A program made the translations under genes and the position numbers. From Deltaproteobacteria bacterium (GTDB taxonomy: Bacteria > Desulfobacterota > Desulfobacteria > Desulfobacterales > SURF-15), in NCBI GenBank assembly GCA_024644775.1, contig JAHEHB010000072.1, forward strand, positions 1 through 13,152: a DNA stretch of 13,152 nucleotides. Direction: 5' to 3'. Shown here piece by piece: positions 7,294 through 13,152 of the stretch; within the stretch, counting starts at the first letter, position 1; each line of letters starts with the position of its first letter. The notes under the pieces are model-generated. The model did no database searches, was not told where the DNA came from, and saw nothing but the letters and a program-made list of their open reading frames with translations.

Positions 7294-8166
7294 TTAAGGT
7301 CCTTCCGGGTGATATAGCGAGGAAAGAACGCGACGCAGATACGCGACATCCTCCTTCGCAAACTGATCCAAGTTGGGTGGTGAAATCTCAGCATAGCCGA
7401 CTCGGCGAATAATCGATTCATCAAAACTGTATTCTGTATGCACAATAAGGGGACCATTGAAACCGACATTACATAAAGCGCTCAGGGCTCGGTGCCAATC
7501 GACGCATCCATCTCCAACTTTCACAAAGGACGGGATATAAAGCGGCGTATTTCCTTCAGGCTGGCGAACATACATCGCATCTTTGATACCGACAACCGAT
7601 AGATATTCATGAAGCATCGACAAACCCATTTCATAATCTTCGCCGTCAAGGGCGAGGTGTCCCAAATCGGGATAAGCGCCAACATATTTCGGATCGAAAC
7701 CCTTGAGCAGATGCATGAGTCCTGCACAGTTTGAACCGATGCATGGTCCGCTGTGAATCTGATAGCAGGTTTGTACGCCAAACTTTTCACCGAGTGCGAT
7801 AAATCCCTCGAGGTCAGCCCGTGCCGTATCTATAACTTGCCAGTAATCGTTACTCGGGTTAAATCGCCAAAAGCCGATCTTAAGACGGGGGATATTCGCC
7901 TCTTCGCATGCGGCATACAGTATTTCAGCGTCCGGGGTCTTCGGATTGTTCATAGTCACTTCTGCAGTGGCCAGGGGGCACACAAGCCCCTGTGATCGCC
8001 AAATCTGAACGGCCTTAGGAAGCAACTCGATTGCGTTGTCCACGTTGATCGGGTGTCCCGACCGTATGCAGATGTCCACGCCATCATAACCGAATGCGAC
8101 GGTTTTCTCGCCAAGTTGCTCAACGGAGAGCTGTGCGAAAAACTTAGAATTGAGAACAATCTTCAT
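7294..8166 (-). CDS. Sugar phosphate isomerase/epimerase-like protein (AP-endonuclease-2 TIM barrel)
   Basis: These are cytoplasmic metal-dependent TIM barrels that interconvert keto- and aldo-sugars, epimerise sugars, or dehydrate inositol derivatives. The 290-residue length is normal. Likely active-site blocks are YDGVDI near 27-32, CYQIHSG at 134-140, YPDLGH with Asp167/His170, GIKDAMY with Lys195/Asp196, VGDGCVDW at 217-224 and IVHTEYS with Glu245. The first metal ligand, often Glu in an LExH-type motif, appears to be Gln136 here, which may mark a subgroup. It is the first gene of the ABC operon, so it probably acts on the imported sugar or polyol. The ATG has only a weak GAAG site 4 bases upstream. 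Substrate and exact reaction are unknown. Confidence 0.85.
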   Translation of the reverse strand: MKIVLNSKFFAQLSVEQLGEKTVAFGYDGVDICIRSGHPINVDNAIELLPKAVQIWRSQGLVCPLATAEVTMNNPKTPDAEILYAACEEANIPRLKIGFWRFNPSNDYWQVIDTARADLEGFIALGEKFGVQTCYQIHSGPCIGSNCAGLMHLLKGFDPKYVGAYPDLGHLALDGEDYEMGLSMLHEYLSVVGIKDAMYVRQPEGNTPLYIPSFVKVGDGCVDWHRALSALCNVGFNGPLIVHTEYSFDESIIRRVGYAEISPPNLDQFAKEDVAYLRRVLSSLYHPEGP

Positions 8167-8227
8167 CTGTCTTCAATAAAGCCGGTTTCAAGATTTATGA
8201 GCCGATTTAAATCCCTGTACATAGAGC

Positions 8228-8258
8228 AATTAAGGTATATTGGCCTGACTGTCAAGCC
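8228..8258 (-). promoter_or_regulatory. Candidate promoter of the ABC uptake operon with overlapping palindromic operator
   Basis: On the - strand, a perfect -35 TTGACA (8255-8250) lies 16 bases before a weak -10 TTAATT (8233-8228), about 60 bases upstream of the isomerase start. Overlapping the -35 is the 17-base inverted repeat GGCCTGAC T GTCAAGCC (8242-8258), matching at 7 of 8 paired positions around a central T. This looks like a repressor site, for example for a GntR- or LacI-type sugar regulator, but no regulator gene is present in the window. The promoter call is from sequence alone. Confidence 0.4.
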
Positions 8259-8336
8259 GACAAGGGAACACCGGGGCGTTCATGATCTTTTTCAACCATC
8301 AAGTCTTCAACCATTGGGAGGACAGCACCGATTACA

Positions 8337-8387
8337 GCTGTGTGAGGCGGTTTATCCGCCGATCTGCCGGTTCTTCGGTCACACAGC
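8337..8387. repeat. Nested inverted repeats (possible three-way stem structure), including palindrome copy 2
   Basis: The 310-base gap 8167-8476 is the only gene-free stretch above 300 bases, and I see no gene in it. Its middle holds an outer perfect 9-base inverted repeat, GCTGTGTGA (8337-8345) and TCACACAGC (8379-8387). This encloses GGCGG-TTTAT-CCGCC (8346-8360) and a small CCG/CGG stem (8367-8378). Bases 8344-8360 are the second copy of the GAGGCGG-NNN-ATCCGCC palindrome. At 51 bases, without tRNA landmarks, it is not a tRNA. It could be a REP-like element or a DNA/RNA regulatory structure between the divergent promoters. Confidence 0.5.
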
Positions 8388-8401
8388 GTACTGTTTACAG
8401 A

Positions 8402-8443
8402 TTGACAGACAAAAGGATGTGTAATATAGTTACGTATACATAA
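8402..8443 (+). promoter_or_regulatory. Sigma-70 promoter and palindromic operator of the toxin-antitoxin operon
   Basis: TTGACA (8402-8407) is 17 bases before TATAGT (8425-8430), near-consensus spacing and sequence. Starting at the last base of the -10 is TTACGTATACATAA (8430-8443), a 14-base palindrome matching at 12 of 14 positions and centred on GTATAC. This is where a ribbon-helix-helix antitoxin would be expected to bind and repress its own operon. The antitoxin ATG follows 33 bases later. Confidence 0.7.
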
Positions 8444-8476
8444 TACAACAACACACCACAAGTAACGGAGAACCTC

Positions 8477-8749
8477 ATGTCGATTAGGGTTCAGGTCATC
8501 CTGGATGACGAAGAGGCTACCAGATTCAGGTCTCAGGCAAAAAGGGAGTCCAGATCTTTGAGCGCCTGGCTCAGGGAAGCAGGACGAAAGATGCTTGAAG
8601 AAAATCAAAATAGAAATTCGCTGACCGATCCTCAATCTCTTAGGTCATTTTTCGAGGAATGCAATGCACGAGAAAAGGGTAAGGAACCGGATTGGGAAGA
8701 ACAAAAAGAATTAATCCTTGAGGGATTTACAGCTGGGAAACGGTTGTGA
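8477..8749 (+). CDS. Ribbon-helix-helix antitoxin (VapB-like)
   Basis: This is a 90-residue DNA-binding antitoxin expected to neutralise the PIN-domain toxin encoded immediately downstream and to repress the shared operon. The N-terminal half (IRVQVILDDEE beta strand, then helices covering ATRFRSQAKRESRSLSAWLREAGRKML, to about 42) fits a CopG/Arc-type ribbon-helix-helix fold. The charged C-terminal half (43-90) is the likely toxin-wrapping tail. A GGAG ribosome site lies 6 bases before the ATG. The stop overlaps the toxin GTG by 4 bases (GTGA), implying coupled translation. The overlap, order and sizes are standard for type II toxin-antitoxin pairs. The exact antitoxin subfamily is uncertain. 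Confidence 0.85.
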   Translation: MSIRVQVILDDEEATRFRSQAKRESRSLSAWLREAGRKMLEENQNRNSLTDPQSLRSFFEECNAREKGKEPDWEEQKELILEGFTAGKRL

Positions 8750-9132
8750 TTTTTGTAGACAGCAACGTGTTTGTGTATGCGGTTGGCAAACCCCACCCTC
8801 TGCGAGCTGAAGCACAAAGTTTCTTTATGAAATCGAGCAGGAATGGTAGAAGATTGGTCACTTCGGCCGAGGTCCTCCAGGAACTACTCCACGTCTATCT
8901 CCCGATGGGACGGATCGAAACACTGGATACCGCGTTTGATTTAGCGACAAATGGTGTTGATCAAGTAATTCCGATAACCGACGAAATGGTCATTCACGCC
9001 AAACACCTAGCGGACAAGTATCCGGGACTCACTGCGAGGGATCTGTTGCACCTTTCTGTATGTCAAACCCAAAAAATTGCCGAAATCAAAACTTTTGACC
9101 GGAATCTAAACGCAGCATTTCAAAAACAATAA
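8746..9132 (+). CDS. PIN-domain ribonuclease toxin (VapC-like)
   Basis: VapC toxins are Mg-dependent endoribonucleases that cut tRNA or rRNA and stop growth when not held by the antitoxin. The 128-residue length is typical. The four acidic positions of the PIN active site can be assigned to Asp5 (IFVDSNVF), Glu42 (TSAEVLQELL), Asp99 (LTARDLLHLSV) and Asp118 (IKTFDRNL), so the protein looks intact. Translation starts at a GTG inside the antitoxin stop region. The SAEVLQELLH and ARDLLHLSVC blocks are characteristic of the family. The target RNA cannot be inferred. The MFS gene follows after only 2 bases. Confidence 0.9.
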   Translation: MIFVDSNVFVYAVGKPHPLRAEAQSFFMKSSRNGRRLVTSAEVLQELLHVYLPMGRIETLDTAFDLATNGVDQVIPITDEMVIHAKHLADKYPGLTARDLLHLSVCQTQKIAEIKTFDRNLNAAFQKQ

Positions 9133-9134
9133 AA

Positions 9135-10358
9135 ATGAGACCCCTACCCTCCCCGAGGATGTTTGAATCTTTTCAGTATCGCGATTTTCGATGGCTATGG
9201 ATGGGCTCGTTTGCGAACTTCATGGGATTGGGCATGCAGATGATGGCCAGGGGCTGGTTGGTGCTTCGACTGTCAAATGATTCGCCACTGGCCCTATCCC
9301 TTGTCATGATCGCGTTTGCCCTGCCGATGACCTTCATGTCGTTGATAGGCGGGGCACTGGCTGACCGAATACCCAGAAAGTATATACTCATAGCGGTACA
9401 AGCCGGTAATACCCTCATGACCGGTTTGCTGGCAACCCTGGATTATACCGGTCTTATCCGATTTTGGCACCTAATTGCAATCGGTGTGATCAATGGGTCT
9501 TTGATGGCGATCAATATGCCCAGCCGACAGGCGCTAGTTTCGGACATCGTGCCCCAGGAAAAGCTGATGAATGCCATCTCCCTCAACAACTCGGGAACCA
9601 ATCTTACCCGCACCATCGGCCCTGCACTCGCAGGCGTCCTTATCGTTTATATCAATACCGCCGGGGTCTTCTATCTGATATCGGGTTGCTACATTTTTTC
9701 ATTACTATCAGTGGCGATGATCCGGACAGGAGACAAATCGATAAACACTCATCGTAAAACGATGACAAAAGACATCCGCGAAGGATTGAAATATGCCATC
9801 GGAGACGCGACGTTGCGGGGGCTTATCATTACACTGTTTATGCCGGTGTTTTTTGGGTTTCCATTGATTATACTACTCCCTGCATGGGCCCGGGAGGCAT
9901 TGCAGGTACAAGCCGACGACCTGGGACTTTTGATGATGGTCATGGGAAGCGGATCTTTAACCGGCAGCTTGATTTTGGCAGCCGTGCGCCATGCGACTGG
10001 TCGAGGGAAGTGGCTTCTCATTAACGGGCTTTTATGGGGTGGGACAATGGCTTTGTTTTCTCAAGCCACAACCTATGCGACCGCGTTGCCATTTCTCTTC
10101 CTCGCCGGATTTATGAGCGCGATATTTATGGCACTCAATATGACGCTTTTACAGACATACTCGACAGATGAGATGCGCGGGCGGATTATGAGCATCTCTA
10201 TGATGAGCTTTGGGGCCATGCCGTTGAGTACCCTTCCCTTCGGTGCGATTGCCGAATGGATCGGTACTCCCAATGCACTCTGTTTAAGCGGTGCGATGCT
10301 GATGATCCTTACCGCTGTTTTTATGGTGGCGAACCCTAATTTCCGGAAAATAGAATAG
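9135..10358 (+). CDS. Major facilitator superfamily transporter (EntS/MFS_3-type exporter)
   Basis: This is an inner-membrane secondary transporter of 407 residues with about 12 hydrophobic segments. The opening SFQYRDFRWLWMGSFANFMGLGMQMMARGWLV matches the MFS_3 group, which includes the siderophore exporter EntS and related drug or metabolite exporters. The loop 2-3 motif A is GGALADRIPRK at 72-82. INMPSRQALVSDIVPQEKLMNAISLNN is another block typical of the group, and DEMRGRIMSI near 342-352 is the equivalent loop in the second half. The start used here has no visible Shine-Dalgarno, and the ATG is 2 bases after the toxin stop, so translation may be coupled to it. Met9 is an alternative start. 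Co-transcription with a toxin-antitoxin pair is unusual. The substrate is unknown. Confidence 0.9.
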   Translation: MRPLPSPRMFESFQYRDFRWLWMGSFANFMGLGMQMMARGWLVLRLSNDSPLALSLVMIAFALPMTFMSLIGGALADRIPRKYILIAVQAGNTLMTGLLATLDYTGLIRFWHLIAIGVINGSLMAINMPSRQALVSDIVPQEKLMNAISLNNSGTNLTRTIGPALAGVLIVYINTAGVFYLISGCYIFSLLSVAMIRTGDKSINTHRKTMTKDIREGLKYAIGDATLRGLIITLFMPVFFGFPLIILLPAWAREALQVQADDLGLLMMVMGSGSLTGSLILAAVRHATGRGKWLLINGLLWGGTMALFSQATTYATALPFLFLAGFMSAIFMALNMTLLQTYSTDEMRGRIMSISMMSFGAMPLSTLPFGAIAEWIGTPNALCLSGAMLMILTAVFMVANPNFRKIE

Positions 10359-10384
10359 CGGTCTGAAGGGATATGGGAACGGCA

Positions 10385-12454
10385 TCATCTATTTGCCGCT
10401 GCCGAAGAGGTATTCCCCATTTGAAGTGCCTTTCGCTGCCGGCTGACAATCTGAATAATCATCACCAGCGTTACCAGTCCTGCACCGATCAACCCGCTCT
10501 TGATCCCCGGAACCACCAGCAAGAGGGCTGCTATGGCCGTGATTATTCGTTCGATCCATGTCATAGGTGTCAGCAAATAGCCGGTCAATGCAGCGCCAAG
10601 GAAAATGATACCAATGGTACAACCGACAACGGTAACGAAAAAGGCAGGCCAAGTAAAGCCATCGGTGACAATGAGCATTGCAGGTGAATAGACAAAAACA
10701 AACGGTACCAGCGCTTTGGCTGCCGCCAGACGAAAAGCCGTATTTCCGGCACGAAATGGGTTGGCGCCGGCAATGCCCGCCCCGGCGTACGCTGCCAGAG
10801 CGACCGGCGGTGTAATGTCTGCGAGCACGCCGTAATAAAAGACGAAAAAGTGAGCCACAATCGGCGCGACATTGAGTAGACCCAGGGCGGGAGCAGCAAT
10901 GGAGACCAGGATGATATAAGTGGCCGTGGTTGGAATACCTGCACCCATAATGATGCAGGCGCCGGCGGTAAATACCAGAGTGAGGAGAAGCGTCAGATCA
11001 CTTTGCGCGACCCAATCGAACGGTATCAGCGGTGCAATATTCCCACCGATTTGTGAGGCGGCGCTGGTTACCATATAAGATACTCTGAATCCCATTCCCG
11101 TCAACGTAACGACGCCGACGATAATGCCCACTGCCGCGGCCGCAGCCCCAACAGCCAGGGCGTATTTCGCACCGAGTTGGAAGGTATCGAGCAAATCCCG
11201 AATCGTCAGCCGATAGCGCGGGTTCAGGAATCCGACGACGATACAGGCCGTAATACCCCAAAATGCCGCAAGATATGGTGTGTTTCCGTTGATGATGATG
11301 CCGATGAGGATAAATAAGGGAATCAGGGTAGGCCACTTTTCGAGGATGATTTGACGGAACTTTGGCATTTCATCTGCCGATAATCCTCTCAACCCCAGCC
11401 GTTTCGCCTCGAGGTGTACCATGGTTAGAACACCCAAGTAATGCATCAGTGCGGGGATCATTGCCGCAAGCAGGATATTCCGATAGGGGACTTCCAGGAA
11501 TTCAACCATGATAAAGGCCGCCGCTCCCATAATCGGCGGGGTAATTTGACCGCCGGTGCTGGAAGTCGCTTCAACCGCCGCTGCGAAATGGGGCTTGTAC
11601 CCGATACGTTTCATGGCCGGAATGGTCAACGCGCCCGTCGTTACCGTGTTGGCAATCGAGGAGCCGGAAATCATACCAAACATGGCCGATGAAAATACAC
11701 TCACTTTCGCAGGTCCCCCTGCATAGCGTCCGGCAAGACACAGGGCCAGCTCGATAAACAACTCCCCCAGGCCGACCCGCGTCGCCAAAACCCCGAACAA
11801 CACAAAATGAAACACATACGTTGCGACGACCCCAACGGCGATACCGTAAATGCCCTGACTGGTAAGGTACAGGTGATTGATCAGATTTTCCCAACTTGCG
11901 CCGGGATGCACGAGCACACCCGGCGCGTATTGTCCAAACAGCGCGTAGATAATAAACAGCAAGGCAATGATTGACAGCGTGGGTCCGACGGCCCGGCGAG
12001 TCGCTTCGAGGATCACGAAAACCATGATCGTTCCCATGACCACATCCTGGGGCAGGGGGTTACCCACCCGAAATGCCAGGTTATCAAACACATAAGGTAC
12101 GTACAGTGCTGATGCGGCTGCAAATACCCCCAGAATCCAATCGTAAAGCGGTAATCCGCCCGGATTGGATGGTGACGGCCGAACCGCAATGTTCTGCGTT
12201 TTTTTGCTTGGGCCGAAAACCAGAAAAATCAGACCAAGGACAAATGCCATGTGTATCCCGCGATGGGTGGCTTCGCGTAAAATTCCAAAACCAGCGGTGT
12301 AATAATGGAAGAAAGACAGTGCCACAAGCAGGCTCCCTACCAGCCATGTGGCGGGCGGAGCAAGGGATCGAAAATGCATCTCAGGGTCGTACTTCTCCTC
12401 AAGATGCTGGACGCTCTCTTGGCCTATCTGAATTGTCTGATTTATTGGGGACAT
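10385..12454 (-). CDS. TRAP transporter fused permease subunit (DctQ-DctM 4TM/12TM, TAXI type)
   Basis: This is the integral membrane part of a tripartite ATP-independent periplasmic transporter, importing a binding-protein-delivered solute (usually a carboxylate) with a sodium or proton gradient. At 689 residues it combines an N-terminal small-subunit region (about 35-150) with the large DctM region. Family blocks are FHYYTAGFGILREATHRGIH (49-68), GGPAK (246-250), SGSSIANTVTTG (263-274), STGGQITPPIMGAAAF (299-314), MGAGIPTTATYI and ADITPPVALAAYAGAGIAG. Fused permeases normally pair with TAXI binding proteins, as here. The ATG has no clear ribosome site. A 14-codon ORF (12486-12442) overlaps it in another frame, so coupling is possible. 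The gene ends 26 bases from the convergent MFS gene. Confidence 0.95.
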   Translation of the reverse strand: MSPINQTIQIGQESVQHLEEKYDPEMHFRSLAPPATWLVGSLLVALSFFHYYTAGFGILREATHRGIHMAFVLGLIFLVFGPSKKTQNIAVRPSPSNPGGLPLYDWILGVFAAASALYVPYVFDNLAFRVGNPLPQDVVMGTIMVFVILEATRRAVGPTLSIIALLFIIYALFGQYAPGVLVHPGASWENLINHLYLTSQGIYGIAVGVVATYVFHFVLFGVLATRVGLGELFIELALCLAGRYAGGPAKVSVFSSAMFGMISGSSIANTVTTGALTIPAMKRIGYKPHFAAAVEATSSTGGQITPPIMGAAAFIMVEFLEVPYRNILLAAMIPALMHYLGVLTMVHLEAKRLGLRGLSADEMPKFRQIILEKWPTLIPLFILIGIIINGNTPYLAAFWGITACIVVGFLNPRYRLTIRDLLDTFQLGAKYALAVGAAAAAVGIIVGVVTLTGMGFRVSYMVTSAASQIGGNIAPLIPFDWVAQSDLTLLLTLVFTAGACIIMGAGIPTTATYIILVSIAAPALGLLNVAPIVAHFFVFYYGVLADITPPVALAAYAGAGIAGANPFRAGNTAFRLAAAKALVPFVFVYSPAMLIVTDGFTWPAFFVTVVGCTIGIIFLGAALTGYLLTPMTWIERIITAIAALLLVVPGIKSGLIGAGLVTLVMIIQIVSRQRKALQMGNTSSAAANR

Positions 12455-12511
12455 GAATTCGGTTTCGTCGGATTCATCAGGTTCATTGGTTAGCGGGTAA
12501 ACAAAGAGAGG

Positions 12512-12545
12512 AAAAAAAGAAAAGCGGCGGCGGGATGCCGCCGCT
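12512..12545 (-). terminator. Rho-independent terminator/attenuator after the TAXI binding-protein gene
   Basis: On the - strand, AGCGGCGGC and GCCGCCGCT pair as a 9-base GC-rich stem around ATCCC. The stem is followed at once by TTTTCTTTTTTT. It starts about 20 bases after the binding-protein stop and about 60 bases before the permease start. It should end most transcripts after the binding protein, with read-through supplying the permease. Confidence 0.85.
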
Positions 12546-12566
12546 GCTCTTCTTTAGAGACAGAAT

Positions 12567-13152
12567 CTATTTTAGAATTCCAGCTTCACGATAAAACCGC
12601 TCGGCTCCCGGATGCAGCGGAATGCCGACGCCGTCCAGAGCCGTAGCGCTTTGGATTGCTTTACCCTTGGCGTGTCCTTTATCGAGCAGTCTTCGGGTAT
12701 TTTTATTCCACAATGCCTTGGTAATACCATACACCAGAGCTTCATCGACTTTTGCGTCAACCACCCATTGGGCGCCAACACTGATGGTCGGGGTATCGCT
12801 GTTGATCCCTTCATAGGTCCCGGCGGGAATCACATCCTTGGCAAAGAAACCGTATTTTTTGATAAGCGCATCCACCTGAGGCCCAGTCACAGGGACCAAT
12901 TCCGCTCCCACGCTGGATGCCAATTCAACGACCGAACCGGTGGGATAACCAGCGACAATTACAAAGGCGTCGAGCTGATTATCTTTGATCTTAGCGGCTG
13001 CCGGCGACGGTTTGATGTAATCGGCTTTAATTTCCTTTTCGCTAAGGCCAAAGGCTTCCAGAATAATTCGTGCATCAACCAGTGTTCCTGAGCCAGGCTC
13101 GTCAAGCGACACACGCTTGCCCTTTAAATCGGCAACGGATTTGATGCCCGAA
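12567..13152 (-). CDS. TAXI-family TRAP transporter solute-binding protein (N-terminus outside window)
   Basis: This is the periplasmic receptor of the TRAP importer whose permease follows. About 194 C-terminal residues are visible of a usual 310-330. The frame runs open to the right edge, reading SGIKSVADLKGKRVSLDEPGSGT, the hallmark lobe-crossing block of TAXI proteins. The GTG at 13112 is therefore internal. Further support comes from ARIILEAFGLSEKEIKADYIKPSPAAAKIKDNQLDAFVIVAGYPTGSV, GTYEGINSDTPTISVGAQWVV, and the C-terminal IPLHPGAERFYREAGI, all usual in this family. It lies upstream of the fused permease on the same strand and is separated from it by a terminator-like hairpin. The ligand is unknown; glutamate and other small carboxylates are reported for the family. 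Confidence 0.94.
   Translation of the reverse strand, partial: SGIKSVADLKGKRVSLDEPGSGTLVDARIILEAFGLSEKEIKADYIKPSPAAAKIKDNQLDAFVIVAGYPTGSVVELASSVGAELVPVTGPQVDALIKKYGFFAKDVIPAGTYEGINSDTPTISVGAQWVVDAKVDEALVYGITKALWNKNTRRLLDKGHAKGKAIQSATALDGVGIPLHPGAERFYREAGILK

Noticed and set aside
8337..8387. Possible tRNA-like cloverleaf
   Set aside because: It is too short and has no anticodon arm, T-loop sequence or CCA-type end.
8252..8635. 127-codon - strand ORF across the control region and antitoxin gene
   Set aside because: It overlaps a convincing antitoxin gene, its promoter and structured intergenic repeats, and its composition looks non-protein.
10359..10384. Possible bidirectional terminator between the convergent MFS and TRAP genes
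   Set aside because: The 26 bases contain no inverted repeat or T-run.
13110..13112. GTG as the start of the TAXI binding protein
   Set aside because: The frame upstream encodes the conserved DLKGKR block, so this is an internal valine and the gene continues past the window.

Overview
The window looks like chromosomal DNA from an anaerobic, metabolically versatile Gram-negative bacterium. I would guess a member of the Desulfobacterota (former Deltaproteobacteria), but this is inference. The guess rests on a tungsten-type aldehyde:ferredoxin oxidoreductase homologue, a TAXI-type TRAP importer, a binding-protein ABC importer with a non-lipoprotein signal peptide, and a mid-range GC content. 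No marker gene fixes the taxon. No phage, transposase, integrase, tRNA, rRNA or CRISPR array was seen.

Layout, left to right. (i) 1-3798, + strand: the 3' part of an aldehyde:ferredoxin oxidoreductase family gene, a GreA/GreB-like elongation factor with a changed active tip, a repeat-rich intergenic patch (about 2390-2543), and a class I/II PLP aminotransferase. (ii) 3885-8166, - strand: a four-gene carbohydrate uptake operon read right to left, with a sugar isomerase/epimerase-like TIM barrel, an extracellular solute-binding protein, and MalF-like and MalG-like permeases. No ATPase gene accompanies it. A stem-loop lies between the binding-protein gene and the permeases. (iii) 8167-8476: a 310-base divergent control region with a palindrome over a candidate promoter for the uptake operon, a nested inverted-repeat structure, and a strong promoter/operator for the rightward genes. 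(iv) 8477-10358, + strand: a VapBC-like toxin-antitoxin pair (ribbon-helix-helix antitoxin, PIN-domain toxin) with an MFS exporter gene only 2 bases downstream. (v) 10385-13152, - strand: a TAXI-TRAP system, with the partial binding protein first, then a strong intrinsic terminator/attenuator, then the fused 4TM/12TM permease.

How the genes fit together. Two independent high-affinity uptake systems are present, one ATP-driven (ABC) and one driven by an ion gradient (TRAP). Each has its binding-protein gene separated from its permease gene by a hairpin, a layout expected to give more binding protein than permease. The ABC operon begins with a sugar-phosphate isomerase-like enzyme, which suggests that the imported compound is a sugar or polyol that is isomerised inside the cell. 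The redox enzyme, elongation factor and aminotransferase on the left appear to be unrelated single genes.

I found no clearly new multi-gene system. The observations most worth following are: a short palindrome shared by two distant intergenic sites; the inverted pair of heptanucleotide repeat arrays near 2.4-2.5 kb; the GreB-like protein lacking the usual catalytic acidic tip; the histidine at a cluster-ligand position of the oxidoreductase; and the ABC importer without an ATPase.
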